This document shows, piece after piece, positions 1 to 8,592 of a DNA stretch of 59,002 nt (its first letter is position 1; every line of letters starts with the position of its first letter). This stretch comes from Thermoproteota archaeon (GTDB lineage: Archaea; Korarchaeota; Korarchaeia; Korarchaeales; Korarchaeaceae): NCBI GenBank assembly GCA_015522685.1, contig WALU01000016.1, positions 1 through 59,002 of the forward strand. The letters are read 5' to 3'. The notes below the pieces were generated by a model that saw only the letters and a program-made list of their open reading frames with translations, ran no database searches and was not told where the DNA came from. The position numbers and the translations under genes are program-made.

Positions 1-939
1 AACCTAACAAGAATCACTCACATATATTCCAAAGAAGGAACATACGCAGTTAAAGTGAGAGTGCAGGATAACAAGGGAGCTTTCTCGGATTATGCAACAG
101 AAGATATATTTGTTAGTCTGGAGAGTAAGCCTAAGCCCAAGAATAAGCCTCCAGTGATTTATTCGGTTAAGTACACTCCAAAAGAGCCCAGCGTGGGTAG
201 CACAGTATATTTCAGAGCTACAGCTATGGATCCAGAAGGAGACAGGATATCATTTGAGTGGAATTTCGGTGATGGTACTATCCAGGAAGGAGGTGCTCAA
301 GTATCTCATATCTATAAAAAAGAAGGTGCTTTTACAGTGAAGATCAGAGCAATAGATTCTAAAGGAACTTCTCCTCCATATTATACCCTAAGTATAGCAG
401 TTAAGGGAAACAAGAGTCCTCAAGCATCCATAATCGAAGTAAGGACACTAGATAATAAGACATTTATCTTCCAAGGAATGGGGGTAGATCCAGATGGTCA
501 AGTAGTAGCTTACTATTGGGACTTTGGTGATGGAAAAGAGATAAGTGGATCACTCAAGGGTAATTCCATCCCTCATAATCCTCTGAATCATACCTATACA
601 AAGAGCGGAAACTATACTGTCAAGTTTAAGGTAAAGGATGATAAGGGCGCATGGTCTTCTTGGGTTTCTAAAGAGGTTAGAGTTCTGGTACCAGAAAAAG
701 TCAATTCTGCTAATTTGGGTGGGTTAAATTACAGCGATATTGGTATAGCTATTGGTATTGGAATGTCTATAGTCTTAGCTGCTGGATACATGGCATACAG
801 AGAGTCTAAAGGCAACGCGTTCATAGAGAGATCTAAAAGAAGGAAGAGATTTGTAGTTAAAAGGCCTAAATACGAAAAGAGCAGCAGAAGTAAGTTAAAT
901 AACATGAGGAAAGAGAGAAAGAAAAGGCCGTGGCCCTAA
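1..939 (+). CDS. PKD-domain surface protein, C-terminal part (5' end outside window)
   Basis: The frame is open from base 1, so this is the C-terminal part of a longer gene; the GTG at 55 is internal. It reads the tail of one PKD domain (HIYSKEGTYAV), then two further PKD domains carrying the hallmark WNFGDG (about nt 260) and YWDFGDG (about nt 517), each ending in a HxYxxxGxYTVK-like strand. A single hydrophobic helix (about nt 739-795) follows, then a strongly basic tail of about 45 residues. That arrangement (repeated beta-sandwiches, one membrane helix, positive cytoplasmic tail) is typical of an archaeal cell-surface protein anchored by its C terminus. Ligand unknown. The next gene is convergent. 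Confidence 0.85.
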   Translation, partial: NLTRITHIYSKEGTYAVKVRVQDNKGAFSDYATEDIFVSLESKPKPKNKPPVIYSVKYTPKEPSVGSTVYFRATAMDPEGDRISFEWNFGDGTIQEGGAQVSHIYKKEGAFTVKIRAIDSKGTSPPYYTLSIAVKGNKSPQASIIEVRTLDNKTFIFQGMGVDPDGQVVAYYWDFGDGKEISGSLKGNSIPHNPLNHTYTKSGNYTVKFKVKDDKGAWSSWVSKEVRVLVPEKVNSANLGGLNYSDIGIAIGIGMSIVLAAGYMAYRESKGNAFIERSKRRKRFVVKRPKYEKSSRSKLNNMRKERKKRPWP

Positions 940-960
940 CTCAATATAAATCTTTTATTC

Positions 961-1515
961 TCATCTTTTCTTCCTATACTCCTTTACTAACTGTACTATC
1001 TTCCTAAAAGAGGGATGATCAGAACTGCCGATCATACTATATATCGCAAACTCTGATGTCACTATCTTTACTTCTTCCTTCGAAAGGCTATTAAGAGCTA
1101 CTTCCTTATCTTCCATAAAAGCGGATTCTGTTGCATCATATATCAAGTAGACATTGAAACCATAAGAGAGTGCGCTCAGAGCTGTTTGCATCACGCATAT
1201 ATGTGTCTCTATCCCGCTTAGGAGAACTTGTTTCCTGCCTAGGCCTAATAAGTATTCCTCTACCTTACCTTCTCTTAACGCATCAAAGGATCTCTTAGGA
1301 AACTTAATGTCATAATATACTTCTATCTCCTTTAATGTCCCTCCTAGATTCCTAGGTACCTGCTCTGTTCCGATTATCGGTACTCCTAACTCCTTTAAAG
1401 ATTTTTCAAGGAATATTATGGATTGAGCAACCTTATCGAATTCATGTATAGCGTTTCTGAAGTTCTCCTGCATATCGATCACTAATAAAACAGCATTAGA
1501 AGGATCTATCTTCAT
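961..1515 (-). CDS. isochorismatase-family cysteine hydrolase
   Basis: The 184-residue protein has the isochorismatase/nicotinamidase fold signature: Asp14 in VIDMQ, a lysine around residue 74 in FPKRSF, and the presumed nucleophile Cys107 in GIETHICVMQ. The family hydrolyses amides or enol ethers; the substrate cannot be told from sequence. I place the start at ATG 1515 because it overlaps the stop of the upstream methyltransferase as ATGA and begins right at the family's N terminus; a longer reading from 1536 adds seven unsupported residues. Last gene of a four-gene leftward operon headed by a radical-SAM/SPASM enzyme. Confidence 0.88.
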   Translation of the reverse strand: MKIDPSNAVLLVIDMQENFRNAIHEFDKVAQSIIFLEKSLKELGVPIIGTEQVPRNLGGTLKEIEVYYDIKFPKRSFDALREGKVEEYLLGLGRKQVLLSGIETHICVMQTALSALSYGFNVYLIYDATESAFMEDKEVALNSLSKEEVKIVTSEFAIYSMIGSSDHPSFRKIVQLVKEYRKKR

Positions 1516-2108
1516 GGTAATATTGCTTCTATGCATATGAAATTCGGAGAGACTTTATCTATTAATGTATGACATTCCCTCATTGGAAGCATATTAAGAG
1601 AGGTGAGAAGCTTTAGTACATCCTCTCTCATAAGGAAATTAGCTTTTGAATAAATAGGATCGCCTCTAACCCCTCTACGTGTATATTCGCTGCCTAACGG
1701 TGATCCACGTGGAATGAAACAAAGATACAGCCTACCTCTCCTACGAAGAACTCTCTTTACCTCCTTTAAAGCCTTAAGAGGATTATTAACAAAGCATAAA
1801 GTTACTACTATCAGTAGACACTTAAACGATGAATCTATAAAGGGCAGTTCCTCAGCCATGCCTCGAACAACCTCTATACCCCTTCTTCGAGCAATTAAGA
1901 GGGGAGAAAAAGCTGCATCTAACCCTATTTCTATATTAAGTGGGCCAGCAAATCTTCCAGTACCTACCCCCACTTCCAAACAAGGAGATTCTTTATTTCC
2001 TCCTATTAGCGAGCTTATACAAGAAAGTTCCATCTGATATATCTTTGAATTTCTATCATACCAGCTGTCATACTCCTCTGCCATTCCTTCAAAAATCTTC
2101 CAACTCAT
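1512..2108 (-). CDS. class I SAM-dependent methyltransferase
   Basis: About 198 residues with a Rossmann methyltransferase layout: an N-terminal FEGMAEEYDSWYD segment typical of the methyltransferase type 11 group, the SAM-binding motif EVGVGTGRFA, an acidic residue after strand 2 (GLDAAF), and the post-motif region ELPFIDSSFK. Substrate unknown. The start overlaps the end of the upstream winged-helix gene by 20 bp and its stop overlaps the isochorismatase start as ATGA, so the genes are probably translationally coupled. Company with a SPASM radical-SAM enzyme suggests a shared modification pathway, which is inference. Confidence 0.85.
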   Translation of the reverse strand: MSWKIFEGMAEEYDSWYDRNSKIYQMELSCISSLIGGNKESPCLEVGVGTGRFAGPLNIEIGLDAAFSPLLIARRRGIEVVRGMAEELPFIDSSFKCLLIVVTLCFVNNPLKALKEVKRVLRRRGRLYLCFIPRGSPLGSEYTRRGVRGDPIYSKANFLMREDVLKLLTSLNMLPMRECHTLIDKVSPNFICIEAILP

Positions 2109-2376
2109 GGTGTAGCAAGCACCTCAGTAAATCTCTAACCTCATCCTTATCAGATAACCTATAGATTCTAACCCTCCCTAACTTAATTTCTTCAATTATA
2201 CCAGCCCTTCTAAGGGCCTCTAAATTATTTTCAGCTGAACTGTAAGAAAGATTAAGATTACGCGCTATTCTACTTATATTTATGCTCTTTGATTTCCAAA
2301 GAAGCTTGATTATCCTCAATCTAGCTTTACTAGAGAATGCTTCAACTAGAAAATCTTCCCAATTCAGTAGAATCAC
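2089..2376 (-). CDS. ArsR-like winged-helix transcriptional regulator
   Basis: Small 95-residue protein with a winged helix-turn-helix: SSKARLRIIKLLWKSKSINI (helix 1/2), then the recognition part ISRIARNLNLSYSSAENNLE and a wing ending in GRVRIYRLSD. This is the ArsR/MarR-like pattern of archaeal repressors. It is translated immediately after the radical-SAM gene (one base apart) and overlaps the methyltransferase gene, so it may autoregulate this operon. No effector site such as a cysteine pair is visible. Confidence 0.82.
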   Translation of the reverse strand: MILLNWEDFLVEAFSSKARLRIIKLLWKSKSINISRIARNLNLSYSSAENNLEALRRAGIIEEIKLGRVRIYRLSDKDEVRDLLRCLLHHELEDF

Positions 2377-3438
2377 CTAAGGTATGATCTCAGTGGTATT
2401 GTCATAGGGGGGATAGTAGAGTTCCTTCTTATTGATTATACCCTTCTCTATGAGTTTCTTAACCTTCTCTTCTGCCTTCAGGATATACCTTATAGTCTCT
2501 TTTGTTACATAACAGACCTCTTGAAATCCTTCTTCTCCCCAAAGTCTCTCCTTGTATGCATAGAGACATCTTCCACCACAGTATTTGAAGTACTTACAAC
2601 TCGTACAAGGCTCTCCTATCTCAACATGCCGTAATGATTGATCTGCCAAGTTACCTACATAGGCCCATGGACTGTCAACTGCTATAGGACAAGCTATAAT
2701 CTTACCATTGGGAAGAACCGTAAAGGTATCCTTTCCTGCTCCGCATGGGGGACTTCTCCATTCCCCAAAGAGTGCTACCTTCATTATACCCAAGAAAGGC
2801 ACAATACCCAGAACACAGCCTTTTTCCATCTCTTTCGCCCATAGAGAAACAAGTTTCTCTATACCAGGTAAATATGAATCTCTTGCCCATCTCATGAAAT
2901 TCCAATGTTCTGTCCATATCACATTAAGCTGCCAATGTACATGGTCAAATAGCCCTAAATTCAGTAAATGCGTGACATCTTGATAAACATCGCTCAGATA
3001 CCAAAGGGTCATTCTCGCAATAAGATCACCCTTATATTCTGCAGATCTAAGCATTTTTGCTGTTTTTAATACCGTCTTGTATACCCCTCCTCCTCTATAA
3101 TGATCATTTACATTCTCCCTCCCATCTATTGATAGTAATATAGAATCAAATCTTGACCAATAATCCAGAGGAAGATTTCTAAAGAGAGTTCCATTTGTCT
3201 GTATTATATAACGTCTATTATCACCAAGTTTATCCATGATTTTCATTATTAAACCTGGATTAAGTAGGGGCTCTCCTCCATAAAAGGCAACATCTGCTCT
3301 TAACTTCCTAATGAAATTGATGAGCATATCTAGATCGTAAGTTTCCCTTGCAGGTACTATTGCTGAGGGAAAACTTCCACCACAATATGAACAATTGAGA
3401 TTGCAGAGGCCTGTAGTTGTTACTATTACGAGAGTCAT
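2377..3438 (-). CDS. radical SAM protein with SPASM domain
   Basis: 353 residues. The radical-SAM cluster motif is at the extreme N terminus, Cys12, Cys16 and Cys19 in CNLNCSYC, followed by FYGGEPLLN for SAM binding. The C-terminal third has the cysteine-rich SPASM region (CGAGKDTFTVLPNGKIIACP, then EPCTSCKYFKYCGGRC and a last Cys in EVCYVTKET), which carries auxiliary [4Fe-4S] clusters. The layout resembles the archaeal putative peptide-modifying radical-SAM group that includes AF1577 (family assignment from memory). No precursor peptide is recognisable nearby. First gene of the operon running to 961; a TATA-like stretch lies near 3466-3476. Confidence 0.88.
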   Translation of the reverse strand: MTLVIVTTTGLCNLNCSYCGGSFPSAIVPARETYDLDMLINFIRKLRADVAFYGGEPLLNPGLIMKIMDKLGDNRRYIIQTNGTLFRNLPLDYWSRFDSILLSIDGRENVNDHYRGGGVYKTVLKTAKMLRSAEYKGDLIARMTLWYLSDVYQDVTHLLNLGLFDHVHWQLNVIWTEHWNFMRWARDSYLPGIEKLVSLWAKEMEKGCVLGIVPFLGIMKVALFGEWRSPPCGAGKDTFTVLPNGKIIACPIAVDSPWAYVGNLADQSLRHVEIGEPCTSCKYFKYCGGRCLYAYKERLWGEEGFQEVCYVTKETIRYILKAEEKVKKLIEKGIINKKELYYPPYDNTTEIIP

Positions 3439-3639
3439 CTTGCAACCATTTTTCCCACTAAAGCTTCATTAAAATAATTTCTGAGTAAAAGTGAACTATA
3501 AATCTTCTCTTTTTATAAAAAGCTTTGCTTTATACAAACTTCAATATAATCTTACTTAAAGGAATCTTTTATCGAAATAAAATATAAATATTAATTTAAT
3601 ATAGAAGGATAATTAACTATATGAAATTATTCTGTAGTA

Positions 3640-3824
3640 ACATTTAAATATGGCTTTTTGAAAAATATATACATGAAGAGGTAAAAGAGTGAGAACATGG
3701 TCCTTGGGGGGGGGATCAGACCTTAGTCTCCTCTTGAGGTAATCTTACCTCTCCTCAATTAGCTTCTTCTAGATCCTATGGAATGATTTATCAATTTTCT
3801 TGATGATCTCTCCCAGGTGATCTC
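3640..3824 (+). promoter_or_regulatory. promoter and structured leader of SAM synthetase
   Basis: The 386-bp gap before SAM synthetase has no gene I can support. TATA candidates are TTTAAATA (about 3643-3650) and AAATATATA (about 3662-3670), giving a leader of roughly 130-150 nt, long for this genome. The leader holds a run of nine G (3706-3714); GGGGGGGATC at 3708-3717 can pair over 10 positions (two G.U) with GATCTCTCCC at 3805-3814, directly upstream of the Shine-Dalgarno AGGTGA (3815-3820). TTGAGGTAA (3734-3742) is complementary both to nearby TTACCTC (3745-3751) and to TTACCTCAA just inside the gene (3830-3838). GAGGTAA also occurs at 3678-3684. Alternative pairings are therefore possible. 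Regulation is inference. Confidence 0.45.
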
Positions 3825-5033
3825 ATGAGTTACCTCAAAGTTTCTAAATATAATAAGCTTCCAATGGATCTACAGCCAATTGAAATAGTGGAGAGAAAAG
3901 GGAGAGGGCATCCAGACACCATCACAGATGGTATAATGGAAAGAGTAGCCTTAGAACTCAATAAAGAGTATCTTAGGAAATTCGGTGGGATACTTCATTA
4001 CAATGCTGATAAATCACTCCTTGCAGCTGGTGCTACTAAGCCTCAATTTGGAGGTGGTAAGGTATTGGAACCAATGCTTATAGTGTTTGGCGATAGAGCA
4101 ACAACCTCCTTCGCTGGTGAAACCATAAATCTCGAGAACATTGTAGTAAATGCTGCAAAAGGATGGATAAGAGATAATCTGAGGTTTGTAAACCCAGATG
4201 AACATGTAAAATATCAAATAGAGCTCAAGCATGGAAGTGCTGAATTAACCGACATTTTCAGAAGAGAGAAAGGCCTTATGGGAGCTAATGATACATCCGC
4301 GGCTGTAGGATATGCGCCTCTATCAAGAACCGAAAGAATTGTTCTAGAGACAGAGAAATTCCTGAATTCCCATGGACTCAAGAAAGATTTTAAAGAGACA
4401 GGAGAAGATATCAAGGTTATGGGAAGCAGAAGTAATAATCACTTAGACCTAACCATAGCCCTAGCTTTTGTAGATCGCTTTATTTCGAATGAATCTGAAT
4501 ACTTTAGAAGTAAACAGGAGGTTCTTGAGAGATTAACTTCCTTTTTGAATGATAAATTTTCGAATGATTTTGAGAAAATTGATGTACACGTGAATACTCT
4601 TGATGCTAGAGGTAGGGGAGTCCAAGGAGTCTATCTGACCGTATTAGGCACCTCAGCTGAAGGTGGGGACTCGGGTCAGGTGGGAAGAGGAAATGGGGTG
4701 AATGGAGTAATCCCATTGATGAGGCCACGTAGTTCAGAAGCGGCAGCGGGTAAGAATCCGGTAAGTCATGTAGGTAAAATATACAATGCATATACCCATG
4801 AGATAGCAAAGAGGATAGTAGACGAGGTAGGTGAAGTCCAAGAAGTCTATGTGTGGCTTCTAAGCAAGATAGGATGGCCCATAGATAAGCCAGCTTTAGC
4901 GGCAGCAGAGGTTTACACAAGAGCTGATTTCTCTGAAATAAAGAAACAGGTAGAAGAGATAATAGGAGCAGAACTGGAGAATATGAGGGATTTTGTTAGT
5001 AGGTTGATAGATGGCATGGTAAAGGTTTACTGA
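3825..5033 (+). CDS. mat: archaeal S-adenosylmethionine synthetase
   Basis: 402 residues, full length for the archaeal MAT family, which makes SAM from methionine and ATP. Diagnostic stretches are ERKGRGHPDT (23-32), NADKSLLAAG, the glycine loop GGGKVLEP (76-83), and the late segment EGGDSGQVGRGNGVNG. The ATG at 3825 is preceded by AGGTGA at 3815-3820. The SAM made here would feed the methylases and radical-SAM enzymes in the window; by-products are handled by AhcY (20826-22064) and the SAM hydrolase (41586-42353). Its stop overlaps the convergent helicase gene by 7 bp. Confidence 0.96.
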   Translation: MSYLKVSKYNKLPMDLQPIEIVERKGRGHPDTITDGIMERVALELNKEYLRKFGGILHYNADKSLLAAGATKPQFGGGKVLEPMLIVFGDRATTSFAGETINLENIVVNAAKGWIRDNLRFVNPDEHVKYQIELKHGSAELTDIFRREKGLMGANDTSAAVGYAPLSRTERIVLETEKFLNSHGLKKDFKETGEDIKVMGSRSNNHLDLTIALAFVDRFISNESEYFRSKQEVLERLTSFLNDKFSNDFEKIDVHVNTLDARGRGVQGVYLTVLGTSAEGGDSGQVGRGNGVNGVIPLMRPRSSEAAAGKNPVSHVGKIYNAYTHEIAKRIVDEVGEVQEVYVWLLSKIGWPIDKPALAAAEVYTRADFSEIKKQVEEIIGAELENMRDFVSRLIDGMVKVY

Positions 5034-8000
5034 TCCTTAAGGGCGAGGAATGTGAGATAGATAGATCTGACCCTCTCCTCCAATATATCTTCAACTTTTT
5101 CTCTGAGATATCTCGTAGATCTCTGCCAATTCCAGCCTTTTTCCTCCTCTACTCGAATCATAGACCTCTTAGCCCTTACAATAGCTTCCTTCAATGGTCT
5201 ATTCATTTCCCACATACTTCGAGAGATCTCCTCTAAGGAAATTGGAGATATCCCCAAAAAACTCTCCACAATTGGCATCAGTTCGACCATTTTTCCTTCG
5301 GATTTCAGACCTTGAATGACGTAAATGAGAGCTTTCTGACCCAATAGACTGAGGTCTCTTAGTAAAGATTCAAAATCCCAGCAAACCAAGGTAAATCCAG
5401 AATTAACAGCATTTTCTATGATCTTTAGATCGAAGCCCTCAGCTTCATGAAACTCCTTTGAAATAGTCTTTGTTATCACATTTTCTCCATCATAAAGAGA
5501 AATTAATCCTAATACAATGGAATTAGAGAGAGGAACATCAGCAATATCTACGGATAGAATTTTATGATCCTTAGATGGCTTAGGAACTAAGAACCCCTTT
5601 CTCTTCAGTATCATAGGGATTCTCTGCCTCATCAGTATATATTCTACAGACCTTCTAGCAAATTTTTTCGCTAAATCCCATCTGAGGTCCGAAGTTACTA
5701 GCTTATAATGGGCTTGGCTATCTATTAGCATCATTAATATCTCTGAAAGATCATCAGGCTTGAAAGAGTCGATCTCTCTAGCTACCTCTACCCAATCTAG
5801 TTCTTTGATGAGTCCCGCTGCCTTCGGCTCATGAATCATCATGATCTTCTTATCTCCTATATTGGCGACATCATAGGCTAGAGCATCTATTGGAATGTTC
5901 ATGGCTACTTTGAGCACTAGCAATAAGGTGGCTAGGCCTATTCTAAGCCATGCCAGATCTTCATTAGGCTTTAACTCAACAGAGAGCCCATAGGTATAAT
6001 CTCTATATATCCCACCAGTAGGACCAATTACCGAGAGCGATTTACTTGCTCTAATGAAAAAAGTCTTACCTTTTATTGCAATTGGTCTTATCTTACCGGA
6101 GGTTATCCTCCAGTAAACCCTATTCGGAGTCTTCGTTCTTAAGCCAAATCCATCTGCCGGTGGATCAACAACACATAATACCTTACTTTCTAGCCTTCCT
6201 CTATAATAATCATCCACAAGATCGGCTCTTTCTCCCCAGTCGGTCTTAGTTTTTTCATATTCTTCTAAAACAAATGCTAATGGATCAAACGAATATATAG
6301 TAGAGTAGGAAAAGGGCTCTTCCAATATTCCCGTTATAATTCTTCCTCTTCTAAGGAAATCGGTTATTATTGAATCATTACTATAGTCAATGGATCCCGG
6401 CTGAAATCTCTCAACTAGATCACAGTGCCCTATATCCTCTAGATAGCGGAGGTTCTTCTTCTCCTTAAGGGCCCTCTTGAATCCATATGGAGGACCGAAT
6501 TCGTAAAAGTTGAGACTATCCCATACCCTCTTTCCTCTCCTCGTTAATGATCCATGAGAAATAAGACCAAGCTCCTTAAGTAAGTTAATCTCCTCCTCAG
6601 TAAGCTGATCCCTCAATTTAGGGTGAATAAACTTGTAAAGTCCCTCGAAAAGTACTGAATATCTATTTTTAGGATTAGCGAGAGCTATCTCCGGTGGAAA
6701 GCTCAACCATCTCTTTATAGTACTGGTTCCCCTAAGAAGAAGCTCCCTATCCCACCTATAAAGAGGAAACACTACTGTCTCAGTCCAGCCCAGTTCCTCC
6801 TTCCTTCCTTTTCTCCCCTCTCTCTGCCTAAACTCCCTAATGCTTTCAGGCAATCCTAGGTGAACTACCCTAACTACAGTTCCTATATCTAAACCTTGGG
6901 AGAGAGTCCTTGGGCTTATCAATATCTTTATACCTCCTTTTCTGGCAGCTTCCTCTATCTCCTCCCTTTCTTCCTTTGAAACTAGGTGGTGATGTGATGC
7001 AACATTTTCTAATCCGAATTCAGTCTTTAATCGTCTTTTAAGGCTCTCTGCTGATCTTATTCCTCTAGTGAAGACTAAGGTAACTCCATCATCTTCAGAA
7101 TAGTGACTTATTATCTCAGCCGGATCTAGCTCAGGTTGGGGTATATTAATCCCTGCAGATCGAAGAATTTCAACTATCCCATATATATGGCTCTCAAACT
7201 TCTTATAATTCTTAATAGCATCTCTTAAATCTTCTCCAATGGGAAGGCTAAGGAGCTCTTCCTTATGCTGCTGGACTATGTCCCATATCTTCCTGATGTT
7301 CTTCCCTAGTATCAGATATACATCGTTACGAACTCTGAACTGCCTTCCTCTTATTATCGCCGTTTCCCTACTATTTATAGAGGTTAAGCTACTTGCTAGG
7401 TCTTCAGGGTTGCCTAAGGTAGCTGTGAGTATAACAAACTGAGGAGATTTATCCATTAATAAGGGAATTATCCTTATCATGGATAGAAGCAGCGCTAACT
7501 CTCTTGGTCCATAAAAGTCGAATTCATCGATAACTAAGAGATCTACCTCCGCAAGGAAGTCAAATAAGTAGGATCCTTTAGTGGCTATTCTCTTCAAATC
7601 TGTCATTAAGAAGGCTGGATTCGTCACTAATAGGTCTAATTCAGAAATTTTTTCCTTGAGACGAGACCTACCTAGCTCCTTTATGAACTGGGTTCTCCTT
7701 CTTGCATCGATTACCCTAGATTTTAGATCTAGCGCCTTAGAATATTCTTCTAATCTCTTTATCTGATCACTAGCTAAAGCTAAGGTAGGATATATGACTA
7801 ATATCTTCTTTCCCCTGGAGGCGTAAAAGAACCAAGCCTCTGTCTTCCCGCTCCCTGTGCCAGATATAAGGACTAGATTCTTACCCTCTTCAAGGGATTT
7901 CAATGCCTCGGCTTGATGAGAGTAAAGCTTCATGCGAGAGATCTCTGCAGCCTTCCCTGGACGAGAGGAGATGAATGGAGATAGCTTTCTAAAAGTTAGG

Positions 8001-8092
8001 TTTATCCTATCAGGCCTTGCTCCTTCCTCTAAATAATGGTAATACTCATAGCCTAATATCTCCAGTAAAGTAGAAGTGGACACTCGGACCAA
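5027..8092 (-). CDS. SF2 helicase with C-terminal RNase H-like region
   Basis: 1021 residues. The helicase core has Walker A GTGSGKT (78-84), motif Ia-like YPTLALASDQ, Walker B in the form DEFD (189-192) instead of DEAD/DEAH, motif III LTATLG, and in domain 2 VFTRGIRSAE and the arginine-finger motif QREGRKGR. The architecture recalls the COG1205/MrfA helicases, but I see no cysteine cluster. Residues from about 845 (ILSVDIADVPLSNSIVLG) look like the first strands of an RNase H-like nuclease such as YprB, with an Asp in strand 1 but no clear second acidic residue, so it may be a degenerate nuclease. It starts 5 bp after the small heat-shock gene, downstream of mre11-rad50. Confidence 0.82.
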   Translation of the reverse strand: MVRVSTSTLLEILGYEYYHYLEEGARPDRINLTFRKLSPFISSRPGKAAEISRMKLYSHQAEALKSLEEGKNLVLISGTGSGKTEAWFFYASRGKKILVIYPTLALASDQIKRLEEYSKALDLKSRVIDARRRTQFIKELGRSRLKEKISELDLLVTNPAFLMTDLKRIATKGSYLFDFLAEVDLLVIDEFDFYGPRELALLLSMIRIIPLLMDKSPQFVILTATLGNPEDLASSLTSINSRETAIIRGRQFRVRNDVYLILGKNIRKIWDIVQQHKEELLSLPIGEDLRDAIKNYKKFESHIYGIVEILRSAGINIPQPELDPAEIISHYSEDDGVTLVFTRGIRSAESLKRRLKTEFGLENVASHHHLVSKEEREEIEEAARKGGIKILISPRTLSQGLDIGTVVRVVHLGLPESIREFRQREGRKGRKEELGWTETVVFPLYRWDRELLLRGTSTIKRWLSFPPEIALANPKNRYSVLFEGLYKFIHPKLRDQLTEEEINLLKELGLISHGSLTRRGKRVWDSLNFYEFGPPYGFKRALKEKKNLRYLEDIGHCDLVERFQPGSIDYSNDSIITDFLRRGRIITGILEEPFSYSTIYSFDPLAFVLEEYEKTKTDWGERADLVDDYYRGRLESKVLCVVDPPADGFGLRTKTPNRVYWRITSGKIRPIAIKGKTFFIRASKSLSVIGPTGGIYRDYTYGLSVELKPNEDLAWLRIGLATLLLVLKVAMNIPIDALAYDVANIGDKKIMMIHEPKAAGLIKELDWVEVAREIDSFKPDDLSEILMMLIDSQAHYKLVTSDLRWDLAKKFARRSVEYILMRQRIPMILKRKGFLVPKPSKDHKILSVDIADVPLSNSIVLGLISLYDGENVITKTISKEFHEAEGFDLKIIENAVNSGFTLVCWDFESLLRDLSLLGQKALIYVIQGLKSEGKMVELMPIVESFLGISPISLEEISRSMWEMNRPLKEAIVRAKRSMIRVEEEKGWNWQRSTRYLREKVEDILEERVRSIYLTFLALKDQ

Positions 8093-8097
8093 GGGCT

Positions 8098-8559
8098 CTA
8101 CCTTCTAGGTATTCTCACCTCTAGAATGCCGTTCCTGTAAGTGGCCTTCGTTCTTTTAGGATCTATATCAATAGAGAGATGTAATCTCTTCATAAACTCA
8201 CCAGCCTTTATCGTTATATCTTTCCCCTTTACTCTAACGGAGATGTCATCTCTTCTCACGCCTGGAGCGTCCACCACTATTATTATTTCCTCATTCAGCT
8301 CAATAACATCTATCCCCTGCTCCTCTAGCTCCAAAGGAGCACCTCCCATCCCAACTCCAAATTCATCACCATTATTTAAGGGATAACCTGCTCCTATGCC
8401 GGGTTCATCCTTTGGAGGAGTATCATCATCCCAAGTAGTGACATCGCCATTTATGAATTTTGAGAGGTCATCATCCATCTTCTTAAGCAAATCAATCATA
8501 TCCCTTACAAAGTGATCAAAAGGATCATCATAAGGCTTTCTTTTCTTGTCCTCGTCCAA
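8098..8559 (-). CDS. small heat-shock protein (Hsp20/alpha-crystallin family)
   Basis: 153 residues. The C-terminal half is an alpha-crystallin domain: VIELNEEIIIVVDAPGV, then DDISVRVKGKDITIKA, and the closing strand YRNGILEVRIPR containing the A-x-x-x-N-G-x-L signature. The N-terminal half is very acidic and glycine-rich (DDDTPP, GIGAGYPLNNGDEFGVG), unlike the usual hydrophobic arm. It lies between rad50 and the SF2 helicase on the same strand, so it may be transcribed with the repair genes. Confidence 0.85.
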   Translation of the reverse strand: MDEDKKRKPYDDPFDHFVRDMIDLLKKMDDDLSKFINGDVTTWDDDTPPKDEPGIGAGYPLNNGDEFGVGMGGAPLELEEQGIDVIELNEEIIIVVDAPGVRRDDISVRVKGKDITIKAGEFMKRLHLSIDIDPKRTKATYRNGILEVRIPRR

Positions 8560-8592
8560 GGGATCCCCCTCTTACTATGTAGAAAGGACTAT

